Shown: positions 22,768 through 33,355 of the stretch, piece by piece
Numbering within the stretch: position 1 is the first letter of the stretch
Layout of the letters: every line of letters starts with the position of its first letter
Assembly: GCA_039545355.1 (NCBI GenBank)
Contig: BCJJ01000004.1
Span: 620,001 to 684,000 of the forward strand
Source: Trichosporon coremiiforme
Taxonomy: Eukaryota > Basidiomycota > Tremellomycetes > Trichosporonales > Trichosporonaceae
Direction: 5' to 3'
Length of the DNA stretch: 64,000 bases
Program-made: the position numbers and the translations under genes
Notes under the pieces: model-generated
What the model saw: only the letters and a program-made list of their open reading frames with translations
The model's database searches: none
What the model was told of the DNA's origin: nothing

Positions 22768-23751
22768 TTAATCATACCAGTGAGAGCACGCCACGCAGGC
22801 CACGCGAGAACGGAAGCGCAACCCGCAACTGAGTCCGCAACGTTTCAGCCCAGGCTCTATCCCGCTCTTGCCTCGTGGTGCCCGCCAACTCATGGAAGCT
22901 CCTGGATCGTATTCTATCTTGATACCAGCAAAACGAACAGCTCCCGTGACAGTAGGAAAAACAAGTCGCCAAGGTACGAGCAAGACTGCACTAGTGCGCG
23001 GCTTTACAGCGTAGGTTGGTGTTTCAAGTAACGACCCTCCGATGTGCAGGCCGCTCTTTCTCCTCGCCTGTTTCCTCTGCGCAGTACACAACGGGGGTGA
23101 AGCGTTTTGTCTTCCACCTCGCTGTGATTCGCCGTACGACGAAGTGTCCGCGCCGTCTGATAAGTGATGCAGCCGGGCGCCGAAGTGCACATCGGCGACT
23201 TTCTGACGCAATGAGCGACGTGTACTACAGGTCCGACACCGAGGATGTGCCGAGCCGAGCACCCCGCTGACCGAGAACGGAACGCGGAGTCTCCCGGACC
23301 ACTCGTACCACACGACGCGGGGAAGCAAGGGGTCGACGCGTCTGGCTTCCGGTTTGCCAGGCATTGCGTGTGCGATTCGGGCATGCTCTTGCGACGCCGA
23401 CACTGCGATCACTGCCACTTCCGGAGGTCCATCCGTGATGACTTCCGCACTCGTGATCGTCCGTCGCTTTCCATGCCAGCGTTTGCCTACCAGTGACCGG
23501 AAGAAGCAGAAGGGGAAAAGAGACGGAGAAATGCACCCCGCGGTAGGAGTGATAGCGGAGAGGCACAGGCAGATAGCCGCAGGCACGTCCGCACCAGACC
23601 CCTCTTTGGCTGCAGACACTGGATCCAATGCAGTCTCTACCAATGTGAAGAAGCATATGACATCAAGGGCGCCGAGGATCGTCAGTAGGTCCAGCGTATG
23701 ATGGAATTGAGGGCCGAGGTAGCAGTGACCATGATGCAAATGTGACTGCAT
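22768..23751 (-). CDS. Orphan open reading frame, unknown
   Basis: A frame of 327 codons from the ATG at 23751, open further upstream to 23823 without another ATG, has no internal stop. It includes two hydrophobic stretches (LLTILGALDVICFFTLVETA and AICLCLSAITPTAGC, then LFPFCFF) and a basic C-terminal half. I recognise no domain, and no splice sites are needed. A frame this long is unlikely by chance in DNA that is not strongly GC-skewed, but codon choice looks no better than in neighbouring noncoding DNA. It may be a lineage-specific gene, a decayed one, or chance. Confidence 0.25.
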   Translation of the reverse strand: MQSHLHHGHCYLGPQFHHTLDLLTILGALDVICFFTLVETALDPVSAAKEGSGADVPAAICLCLSAITPTAGCISPSLFPFCFFRSLVGKRWHGKRRTITSAEVITDGPPEVAVIAVSASQEHARIAHAMPGKPEARRVDPLLPRVVWYEWSGRLRVPFSVSGVLGSAHPRCRTCSTRRSLRQKVADVHFGARLHHLSDGADTSSYGESQRGGRQNASPPLCTAQRKQARRKSGLHIGGSLLETPTYAVKPRTSAVLLVPWRLVFPTVTGAVRFAGIKIEYDPGASMSWRAPRGKSGIEPGLKRCGLSCGLRFRSRVACVACSHWYD

Positions 23752-26236
23752 GAGCGCTCCCGGCGCAGTACACTTCGCGTGCAGTGCGCGTGCAGCAGCC
23801 AGGACAGAAGAAGCGAAGACCACGGCTGTGCCTCCGTGAGCGTCCTACTAGTGCAACCCTGTGCACAGCTGACGATCGCCACGAAGAACGTGACAAGACG
23901 CGACGTCTAATACTCCGCAGGTCCAAGGAGAACACAGCAGTCAGGCCGTTCTCGACGTCTGCGTCGTCTACTCAAGCCTTCGAGATACGATGCAGGGGAG
24001 GAAACTAGCGCTCGCACCGAAGTCTCGAGTGTATTACGACGCTGCGCCAGAAGCGCACAGAGTTCAGCGAGGCGTGCGTCGGCGCATCCGACGTTACAAA
24101 CAATTCCGATGCCTTGAAATGTGCAGAACTCTATCTCAAACTAATTTGATCGACGCGCAGAGGTCATCTGGCTGTCCAGCGGTCAATTCCAGCACGCATT
24201 CTTGCGCTAGACTGACCACGTTTGTCGTCAGCGGTGCTGGAAGCGCTCAGCTGCCAGTCAGCTGTTGGTCGATGGGGCCTCGAAAGGAGCGTCTTCGACG
24301 ATCCGAGACAACGACGGCTTGTTGTTCGGTACCCCCCCCCCCCCCCCTGTCTGCGTCGGCTGCGCTGTCTTCACTGTTGGGCCAGCGGGTCGTCGGTCCA
24401 GGCACAGGCACTATCCTCCGCACCTCCACCGTTTGCTCGGCGAGGCAGCGGGGCAGGAGGGGCAGCAAGGGGCTCAGGAACTTAGCGTGAGGAACACACG
24501 ACGCGAGGCACGCAAATTCCCACGACGCTGAGCCCTGGTTGTACTTACGCGAGGCATGCAATGTGCCAGCGTTGGCAGACAGACAGCGTCGCGGACGAAT
24601 AGCTCCACAGTGCGTCGGCCTCATCCGCGATCTCTTACACTCAGATGAGATCGGATGAGTTGATGCAATTGCTACTCTGAGCTTGCGAAGAGGGGAATAT
24701 GGTGTTTCGGGGTCCCAATAGCACCGTCACGATCGCGCCTCCCGTTCTAAGCCGATAGGTCGAAATGCACGTCGGACGTGATCGTCGAGCCCAAGTGTGG
24801 GAATCAGGCTGAACGCTTGTCTGAGTCTGACTGACCGGTACAAGCTAGTTCATGGTGCACCTCGCGTGTTTTGTTCTTTGCCTCTTTCGTTGGCATTGAC
24901 GTGCTGAGATCTCGAGCGAGGTCAAATGCCATCACTTCAGCTGCTCGTCGGCCCGGCGGCAGGTCTAATGATAGAAGTGAAAGAGCCGGTATCTCCCAAC
25001 CGGTGTACGGTCACATGCCAACGACAGCGGCAAAGCGGGACGGCTTATCGCCTATCTCTGCGAGCCACATCATGTGATAGACCCCCCTCGCGTCGCTCGG
25101 CGAACCAGGCGTCAGGATCGGGCACAGGAAGGATGACATACGAGGACACGCGACTCCACCCCGGAGCGAGGATCCACCCATTGCATAAACACAAGGTTCA
25201 CAAGGTTCGTAACTGATCGTTAATGAAGCACTGTCGCAATGTTCAGCGTGCGTATCGGTATGTCGTCAGCTCGACGCAGCCTCTTTGCAGAGTGGCGGGC
25301 ACATCAGGTGCCCGCAGTGACTTCATCGTGCCGGGGCGTCAGTAGCCGGTGTGTCCCTGCGAGCAAGCTCACCGTGGCAAATTGTTTGCAACGAGGTGTT
25401 CGTTCTCTCGGCATCTCGAGGTATCGAGATGCTCTGGATCGCTCTGGCCCCCAGCTCGGAGCACGGAGTTCTGGAGCACGGAGCATCGGAGCGCACATCT
25501 GGTCCTTGGCGGAAACCTTGTCAATCGTCAGGTGGGTGCCGTGAAAGATCTGGCGGGCCTGGCGGAAGAACAGCAATGTCACACCAGGTCCAGGTGGAGC
25601 ACCGATAAGCCCTCGCAGGTGGAGCGGCACAGCAATGTAGCTTCACGACGAACGGCGCGGCATTCAGCCGAGCACATGGTTGAGCCTGGGACGGTCCGAC
25701 ATGTGGAGCAGGCGAGCTGTCTCCGAGGGCCGCGCAGGGCCGATCTGGGACGCAGATGATAGTACTGCGAGCGAAGTACTGCGAGCGGAGACATGGCCCG
25801 ACGAGCGAGCCTTCTCTTATCGCATCATCTCGACCTCCTTATCACCGTTCAATCTCGCTCTGGCGGGGGCCGCGGCCGCCATTTCCTTATCTCTGGACGA
25901 ACGCCCCTCTCACAACCCGAATTGATATGCAAGGCTGCAGAATCAAAGTCATTGCTGGTGATAGTGGCGATGGCATCGAGCTATGTGGCTATTGAATACT
26001 AAAAACGAACCAGTGAAATGGAAATGGAAATGAAATGCAAGTTTCTCTATGAACAAATCTGAATGAAAACGGGATGGCAAAGCGGACGGAACATGACCAG
26101 GGGGTATCGGATGGTGTAAGCGTGAGTAAGGATGAAACGAGGTTGGAGCTGAATGAAGATGCAGGAGAGGGGACGTGCTCAGTGAGACGGTTATACCCTC
26201 TGTCGACGCAGGATGAGAAGGCTTCTTTACGCGCGT
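23752..26236. other. Gene-poor region, second part
   Basis: About 2.5 kb with only short frames and no recognisable protein. It contains a run of 16 C (listed separately) and a small imperfect repeat of GGAGCACGGAG near 25450-25490. The part nearest 26236 presumably holds the 3' UTR of the methyltransferase gene. Confidence 0.45.
24332..24347 (+). repeat. Homopolymer run of 16 C
   Basis: Sixteen consecutive C bases lie in a noncoding stretch. It is the longest homopolymer I noticed in the window. Confidence 0.9.
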
Positions 26237-27940
26237 CTACACTACGCCCCCCGTCTGCTCGCCAGTGTAAGAGTAGCTGCTGTCAGTGCCACACTCAGTC
26301 GGTCACTCACTTGAAGGTCTGCTGAGACAGGTTGTAGGTCGCGACCCGCTGCAGGGGGTTCGGCTGCACGGCGTGGCCCGGTCGGTCGACCGCAATGTCC
26401 AGAGTCAGGTCGTAGCTTCGCGAAGCGTTGACCTTGAACTTGATCGAGCCGACAACCTTTTCATTCCGGTTCACAGCCAGCGGCTCCGGGAGCAACAGGC
26501 GCGCTTGCTGCCAGTGAGTGCGGACAGCTGCATGTCAGCGGTGCGCTATTAACTCAACTCACCGTTGGGTCCCGTCGACAGCGTAACCTTCAAGCCCTTG
26601 CGCGGCGGCTCCGGCGTTGGCCCCGGGTTCAACGGCAACTCTCCCGGCATCCACAGCCAGCCTGCAGACGCCTGGCCAACCGGATAGTCCCACTGGCGCA
26701 CAAGCTCCTCCTCCGTCTCGTCGGCCGGCTGGTTCGGTGGGCTAGGCTCAAAGTCGAGGTCAAACCACGACGCCAGGCCGTGCATGACAGCGGTCCGCGA
26801 CGCGATGAACTCGATAGGGATCTCAAAGTCGAGCAGGTCGTCGAGCTTGCATGTGTAGAAGTCGAACGTCTTGGGCGCCATGGGCGCCGACATGAGCGAT
26901 GTGGGAGGGAAGATGCCGACCACCGGCTGCGCGAAGACCTCCGTGCGGGCCGGCTCGTACAGGGCCGTGAAGTCAGTGCCGAAAAGGGTCTGGTTGAAGA
27001 ACTGAGCCTGACGTGTCAGCGAGAAGCTATCCGGGAAGAGTAGTCACCTTCTGCTCGGTCTCGTTAAACAATCCCTCGTCCGAGAAGGGACAGAAGAAAA
27101 TGTGGCCAGCCGAGGGGAGGATGCTGCCGCCAGGCTTGAGGAAGAGGTCGCGAGCGAGAAGGAAGGTCTCCACCTGGGCGACGTCAGTTGTCTTCATCAA
27201 TCGAACGTACCATCCGCTCGTGAAGCAGCATGACGCCGATCGGCTCAGAGATGATTGTGTCGACCTTGCCCGTCTTCATCACGTCCTCCTGGACCTTCTT
27301 GTCTTCAACCATGCCCTTCACCACGCGGACGCGGTTGCGCAGGTGCGGGTTCGTCTCCCCTTTGTTGGCCTGGTCGACGAGCTGAAGAGTTAGCCAGAGC
27401 CTTCCATAGCCATCTGAAACACACAATCTGGATCTTCTCCGCCATGCTCGACGCCTCGAGGGCGATGACAGCCTTCGCTCCGGCCTGAGCCGCCATGTAA
27501 GACAGGATACCGGAACCTGTTGCATGTCAGCCACGAACTCCGCCAGAATTAGTGACGTACCGGCTCCAACGTCCAGCACAACCTTGTCGCGAATAGCCGC
27601 AGCAGCGTTCCCCAGGATAGCCTTGCGGTAGGTGCCAGTCCTTGACACGTCGCCGATCATGTTCGCCCTGCGAGGAAGGTTAACTCTCTGCTGTGAATGA
27701 GGGCTGGTACCCACTGGTTCTGGAGACTGCTGTAGAAGGTGAAGTAGAAGTCCTCTCCCTCCGGCTTCCTGCTTGGTTAGCTAGCTACCCGCAAGTCGGA
27801 CTGGAGTCAGCTCACTTGCTGTCGCCATCTTGAACGCGCTTCCTGATGCAGTCAGTATTCGAGAGCTTCTGACGAAGTCGCATGTCGACTAACTTGGCGT
27901 CATTCTTGCCGTCCATGGTAACGTCTTCCGAGGGCGCCAT
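26237..27940 (-). CDS. CARM1: CARM1/PRMT4-like protein arginine methyltransferase
   Basis: Ten exons (27940-27894, 27842-27816, 27768-27715, 27667-27561, 27516-27425, 27381-27211, 27173-27048, 27007-26563, 26527-26311, 26276-26237) join in phase to give 441 residues. Visible motifs are RTGTYRKAI, the SAM-binding motif I VLDVGAGSGI (about 72-81), the double-E loop SEPIGVMLLHERM (154-166) with both catalytic Glu, and the THW loop (360-362, THWQQARLLLPEPL). The order and wording follow animal CARM1, including the segment MAPKTFDFYTCKLDDL before the beta barrel and a C-terminal SYTGEQ after the tenth exon. The family transfers methyl from S-adenosylmethionine to arginine, making asymmetric dimethylarginine on histones and RNA-processing factors. 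The first intron (51 nt, GTTAGT donor) could be read through in frame. The gene is divergent from the FSH1-type gene. Confidence 0.88.
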
Positions 27941-28614
27941 CGTAGTTGTGTTTCGGGCGTGTATCGCTCGCGGTGCTGGCTGTGGGGATGAAATCAAAAG
28001 TCGAGCGGGAGACGGAAATCAGGCGTTCAGCTTGGACGTCGAACAAAGAGTTGTGGGCCACGTGGTTGTGGGGCTCCAGTGAAGCGTTCGCGGCGGGGCG
28101 CTTGGCGCGATGGCGCTCGACGAATGCAGGAAGGCGTAATTTACTTGCAGGAAGGATGGATGTTCCGCTCACGAGAGATATGAGGTAACTCCAATATCAG
28201 GCAGCCTCAGTTGTAACCGATGGTGGTTTGCTATGTAGTGCGATAATGGATGGACGCCGACGGACGCAGTCTCGACCTTGATGCCGCAATATATCAAGAC
28301 GGCTGGACGTGGGCAACGACGATGCGTCGCTCGGATGACAGGTTAAACGCACGGAATGTGCAGACGCGTTGCAACACAGCGTTGAGTCAGCACGCTCAGC
28401 GCCCTCGCATGCTCTTGGGTGTCGCAGCTGCCAACAAAGATGTGTGGCCCACCACACGCTCTGTGTGCCTCCCCCTCCGGGCAGTCACTGTTTGAGTGTG
28501 GAGGCTAGGCGCTCGGCATATTTCCGGACTATCCCAGCGTTTCAGCATCTACCCCGCAAGCGTTTGAGGGTCACGATTTTGCTATCCCCACCTTCTCTTG
28601 TCAACTCATCCACC
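27941..28614. promoter_or_regulatory. Shared upstream region of the CARM1-like and FSH1-like genes
   Basis: These 674 bases between divergent start codons hold both promoters. No clear TATA box or repeated element is seen. Confidence 0.45.
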
Positions 28615-29969
28615 ATGACTATCAAAATCCTCGCCCTCTGTGGCTTCACGCAAAATGCGACCATCTACTCCAAGCAGGTGAGCACATTCAAGCGTCTGGC
28701 GGCAACGGCAGGAGGTGTCGGCTCGGGACTTGCCTGGCAGGATAGATCTCGCCGCCATCTTGTCTGTAACCTGAACACATGCCCGAGACCAGTGTCAGAG
28801 CGTGAGCATCAGCTCGGCGGCGACTGCGTTCCGCGTTGCCCTTGTCCTTGTACTTCCGGAACATGGTCGATGCATACGCCGGCTCACAGCAATTCGTGCA
28901 AGCACTGTCGCTAACGAGCAGCTCGGCGCGATCCGGAAAACGTGCAAGAATGCTGAGTTCGTATTCTTGGAGCCTCCTGTCATCGTGCAGAAGGCCGACA
29001 TGCCCTGGAACCAGCGCCTCGATGACTTTGCTTCGTCGGCAACGACCGAGGAGGCCGAGCAGACGCCTGAGACCACGCCTCGAGCGTGGTGGCTGAGCCC
29101 GGGTGACCGGAGCGTGTACAAGCGTGAGTGCGGGCATATATGTGGGCAAGTAGGCTCAGCTTCGTAGCTTACTGCTGAGCTACGAGGCGGCTGTGAGCGC
29201 TGCTCTCTACTCGCTTAGACAATCTCGCAGTCGGCGGCTCCGAGCAAGCTGAACCGAAACTTCACCGTGACGCTAACGTTGGCAGACTTTGACGAGACGG
29301 TATCGTACCTGTACGACTTTATGCAGAAGAACGGGCCCTTCGATGGAATTATGGGTTTCTCACAGGGAGCTTGCATGGCCGCGGTGCTGGGTGCTTTGGT
29401 GAGAGGCGGCGTCCGGCGATAACTAACGCACCAGCTCGAGAAGCCTGGACTCCACCCGAACTTCCCGGAGGGCCTTCCGAAGCCAAAGTGTAAGTACGCT
29501 GCCCATGCTGTCGAATCAGACTGTCTTCTTCTGCCTGTGGCTCACCCGCAGTCATCATCGCTGTCGGAGGATTCAAGCCGGAGCCCAAGGATCCGGACTT
29601 CTCGAACTACTTCCCGCTGTCTGAGTCGCTCCCGGTCCTGCACGTGCTCGGAGACAACGATGTCGTCGTCACGCCCGAGCGTAGCCAGTCTCTCATCGAT
29701 GCCACTCTGAACGGCCGAGTTGAGCATCACACTGGTGGCCACTTTACGCCGTCCAAGGCAAGCTGGAGGCACTTCCTCAAGTACGTTAACCGCTATTTTA
29801 CCGTTGCCTAGAACTGACCGACAGCGCCTACATCAACACCATGGCCGAGGGAGGAGACCAGAACGAGATCCCTTCCGTCTCGTCATTTGGCCCCAGCGGC
29901 GCTAACACGCCGGCTACTGGTAACGGCACTCCGCGAACGCAGACCCCTACTCCAGGCCCTTCGGCTTAA
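28615..29969 (+). CDS. FSH1-family serine hydrolase
   Basis: Six exons (28615-28677, 28922-29123, 29286-29398, 29435-29489, 29552-29780, 29825-29969) give 268 residues, a typical length. The start MTIKILALCGFTQNATIYSK carries the oxyanion loop (LCGFTQNA). The nucleophile elbow GFSQG places Ser114, and the other triad residues are Asp181 in GDNDVVV and His208 in HTGGHFTP. These match the FSH1/DUF341 alpha/beta hydrolases, related to human OVCA2, acting on short acyl esters. Fungal relatives also occur in secondary-metabolite clusters, but no such genes lie nearby. A disordered Thr/Pro/Ser tail ends the protein. The first intron is 244 nt, long for this window. Confidence 0.9.
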
Positions 29970-30892
29970 CTTAGACACCTTAGATGCGACTATCGGCCCA
30001 ATGTCAACGGCGCAGTTCACTTACTTGCCACGGTGCTGAAGAGATCGTCTCACACGCGCAGATAATTACCGGTCCGATCTCGCCGGATTCGCAACATGCT
30101 GCCACTGATAAGGGGCAGGCGGCCCCACGGTGACTGACAATCAGCCGTTACACCTAGGTCCCTGATGCATGTGGGCGCTTTCCCGCTGTTCCAGAGCCTG
30201 CACACTGATCGAGACGATCGCACAGATCTGTGGAATACCATCTGCTGCTCATGAGCTATTAAGCGGTCCCGTGGATGCAACTCCCGGCAGGTGCGAAAGT
30301 GCCCGGCTCGACCCTGGCCTCGATCGTTCGGCAGGTTGGGCTTGTCCATCGACTGCTGGGGTGTCCCCAACTCTGCTTTCAGTGGAATCAAGAGAAGATC
30401 TCCTGGGTGTATTTGACTTCAGTGCCCCGGACGAGGTCGCCAAGCGGGTTCGGCGCGGTGCGCACGCGGTGAGTCAGTGACCGGAGGGTGACGGTGTTTG
30501 CGCACTGCGCGTAGTGCTGGCTCTTCAGCAAGGTCGGTGCCTGCACCTGCGACATCCAGTGGGACTGCTCCCAGGAGCAGGAGGGCGCATTAGTCGCTGG
30601 GCTGCGGCAGTCCCGGCAGTTGGCGGGCGGTCAATCACTAAAGGTAATGGAGGTTTGCGCCCTTTCTACTTACTAATCAGCGGCTCTGTGCTCGTCGTTC
30701 CCGGTGCTGACAGCCTACTACCGCTTCCACCTTCCTTCTTCGCAAAACTCCACCCATTCTTGTTCTTTGCCTCCTCACACCGAATCAAGACTCTATCCCC
30801 ACCGTCTACCGTCCTTGTCCTTACGACCTGCCTCAGACACTGCCACTGCCTTCGCTCTCTGTCAAAACCTGAACACTCTGTCGAACGTCACC
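29970..30892. other. Intergenic region upstream of the Ser-Ala-Arg repeat gene
   Basis: About 920 bases without a recognised gene. The last 200 bases are C/T-rich and probably form the leader of the next gene. Confidence 0.5.
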
Positions 30893-31477
30893 ATGTTTCT
30901 CGATCGGTCCACCTTCCTCCACCCGTTGATGGCGCTCAACCGTCGCCAGCCCGCCCGTACCACCTCCAGCTATGTCGACGACAATGAACATGAGATGTCG
31001 ACCCTCGGTGCCAAGCCATCCCCGCGCCCACCCCTTCGAGCCCGGCTCTTCAGCGCGGCTTCGTCCATGTCTGCCAAATCTGCGAGGTCAGCCCGCTCCG
31101 CCAGGTCTGCCAGATCGGCTAGGTCTGCTCGATCGAACGCTCGCGTCTACGGCGATCGTGAAGAGAAGCAAAGCCTCCTCCGCCCTCGTCGCTCCAACCA
31201 GAAGGAACACTTTTCCAATCCTCTAGGGACCCTCAAGCCTGCTGCTACGATCTCCATCAATGACAAAGCTTCTCGCTCACCGCCGGCCAAGTTCAAACGC
31301 CGCCGATTTGGTCGCCCCCTCAAGATCCCGCCTCAACCCACCACACTACAGCTCTTTTGTGGTCCCGAGAGGGCGGAGCTCGATGCCCAAGCAGCAGAGC
31401 TCCGTTGCAGGATCGCGACTCAGAGACGCCGCCTCGCCGCCGAGCTTGATGACGGTGTCAAGCCCTTCCCCCGCTGA
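30893..31477 (+). CDS. Basic protein with Ser-Ala-Arg tripeptide repeats, unknown function
   Basis: One exon from an ATG in good context (GTCACCATG) encodes 194 residues. Around residues 61-80 the tripeptide Ser-Ala-Arg repeats about six times in a row. The protein is strongly basic (for example KFKRRRFGRPLKIPP) and ends in a helical stretch (ERAELDAQAAELRCRIATQR). It has no signal peptide or membrane span. Arg/Ser-rich composition suggests nucleic-acid or chromatin contact, but that is inference. A C/T-rich leader precedes it. The frame extends upstream to 30704, but that part looks like leader. Confidence 0.55.
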   Translation: MFLDRSTFLHPLMALNRRQPARTTSSYVDDNEHEMSTLGAKPSPRPPLRARLFSAASSMSAKSARSARSARSARSARSARSNARVYGDREEKQSLLRPRRSNQKEHFSNPLGTLKPAATISINDKASRSPPAKFKRRRFGRPLKIPPQPTTLQLFCGPERAELDAQAAELRCRIATQRRRLAAELDDGVKPFPR

Positions 31478-31790
31478 CCGGTCTCAGTCTGTTGCGCAGT
31501 AATCCATAGTTCTGATACCTGTACCCCATTGCCCACACGTTCTTAAGCCTTGTATTCCTCAGCACTTTGGGCCCTGTGCTCTTGATCCCAGTAGTCTGTA
31601 TGCATGCACTGTTGTCGCACTTGCCACGGAACACGCGCAACCGGTCATCTCCGAAAGTCGGGTGCGGGGCGATTGAGCTCCGAATGGCGATCAGTTCAGC
31701 ACTACGAATGCCTCCACCAGAGGATTCGAGGGAAGGCTGATCTGGGCGTTCTCGAGCATGGATCGTCCTCTCGCAACCTGACAACCCATC
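31478..31790. other. Short intergenic region
   Basis: These 313 bases separate two plus-strand genes. Nothing is recognised in them. Confidence 0.5.
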
Positions 31791-33125
31791 ATGGCTCAGC
31801 GAGTCGACAAGCTCGAGTTCCTCGTCCTCGTGGACAACAGTAAGTCCACTTGCTCAGCCATCGCACCCTGGTTCCTCATGTTCCCTGTCGACTGGTCTTA
31901 GGCTGACGTCAGGCATCGAGCGGCTGCAGCGCCTTCCCCCGGGATTCAGCCATGAGCTGCCCCAGCACCTGCACCATCACCTGAACCCCGTGGACGAGTT
32001 GACCGGTCTGCCCCTCACGCGGTTCGAGGACTTCTGCTGCGGCGCTCACGGGCTCAGCATCCTGATCGTAAGCGGGCCAGGACGACGAGGATGCTGACCG
32101 GGACAGAAGACGACGATCGGCGATGAGGAGTTCCAGGTTCTTTTCGACACTGGTCCCGAAGGCCTCAGCATCCGCCGCAACGTCGAGGCGATGAACGTCG
32201 ACCTGGCCAGGCTCGACGCCTTCGTGTTGAGCCACTGGCACCGCGACCGTGAGTAACAAAGTCGTCTTCATCTTATTAAGACCCTCACAGCTGACAGGTA
32301 GACTCTGGAGGCATCCTCGAGACTCTGAGGATGCGCAACGCGCAGGGGGCGCAGGCGCCGCTGAAGTTGGACCTGCACCCGGATCGGCCGATTCGGCGAG
32401 GTCTCGCCCCTGGTCCCAAGTATGTGCCGATCACGAACTGGCTCCCGGACCCAAGTTTCAGCGAGATGCGGGCCCTGAATGGAGCGCCGGACCTGCATGC
32501 TGAAGGACACGAGATCAAGAATGCTGCCGGCAAGGGGACAGGCGTGTACGTCTCAGGCGAAATCCCGCGCGTGCACCCTTTCGAGAAGGGGCTGCCCGGC
32601 GCCGTGACGTGGATGCTGAACGAGGATGAGGAGGATGCCGAAGGAGCCAAGGCGAAGGGGGAGAAGGCCATGCCTACCTCTGGCTCTGAGGCGCAGGCGG
32701 CCAAGCGGAGAGGCGGGTGGGTCACGGACGAGCTGCTCAAGGACGAGCGCTACGTCGCGGTCGACGTGAAGGGGCACGGATTAGTGCTGTTTTCGGCGTG
32801 CTCGCACGCCGGTATCTGCAACGTCATCTCTTCCACGCCGGATGTGTTCAACAAGCGCCCCGTGCACATGGTCGTCGGTGGGCTGCACCTGATCCCGATT
32901 GAGACGCAGCCCGTCGCTGAGACGGTCAACTTCCTCGGGAAGCGCATGGATCCGCGTCCCGACTGGATCGTACCCCTGCACTGCACTGGTGTTGAGGCGA
33001 GGGGCAAGCTTATCGACGAGTTCGGCAAGCAGTGCATCCCCTCGGGCGTCGGTATTAAGGTCACCGTGGAAGGGGACGAGGAGAAGGATCGCAAGCTGGA
33101 CGTTGTCGATCTCGACATCAAGTGA
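31791..33125 (+). CDS. Metallo-beta-lactamase-fold hydrolase
   Basis: Four exons (31791-31839, 31913-32067, 32107-32248, 32302-33125) give 389 residues. The spliced frame creates the metal-binding motif LSHWHRDHSGG, with His111, His113, Asp115 and His116; the last codon spans an intron. Further metal ligands are likely in SACSHAGICN and in the late HCTG. VDNSIERL near the N-terminus, LFDTGP and the position of the motif fit the MBL subfamily annotated in bacteria as dihydropterin-aminobenzene-phosphate synthase-like. Fungal members have no assigned substrate. An acidic, Lys-rich insert lies at about residues 210-245. It is probably cytosolic, since no signal peptide is seen. Confidence 0.85.
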
Positions 33126-33355
33126 CGCTCGACGCGCGGCGGGGTAAACAATAAATAACGAAGCGCACGAAAGACAGAGCATCGCAGTTTATGAAATCGG
33201 ACCACTCCTGCTTATCTGCTGCATACGGGTTCTAAAGACTTACTTGGGAGAAGACATACGGTATCGGAGACGAAGCTCCAACGAAGGTGGTGTACGATCA
33301 CTTACTGAGAGACTACTCTGTAGCCCTCTTCTATTCTGGCTGCGGCAGCGCACGC
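33126..33355. other. Spacer between convergent 3' ends
   Basis: These 230 bases lie between the stop codons of the hydrolase and the EEP-fold gene. Nothing else is seen. Confidence 0.5.
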
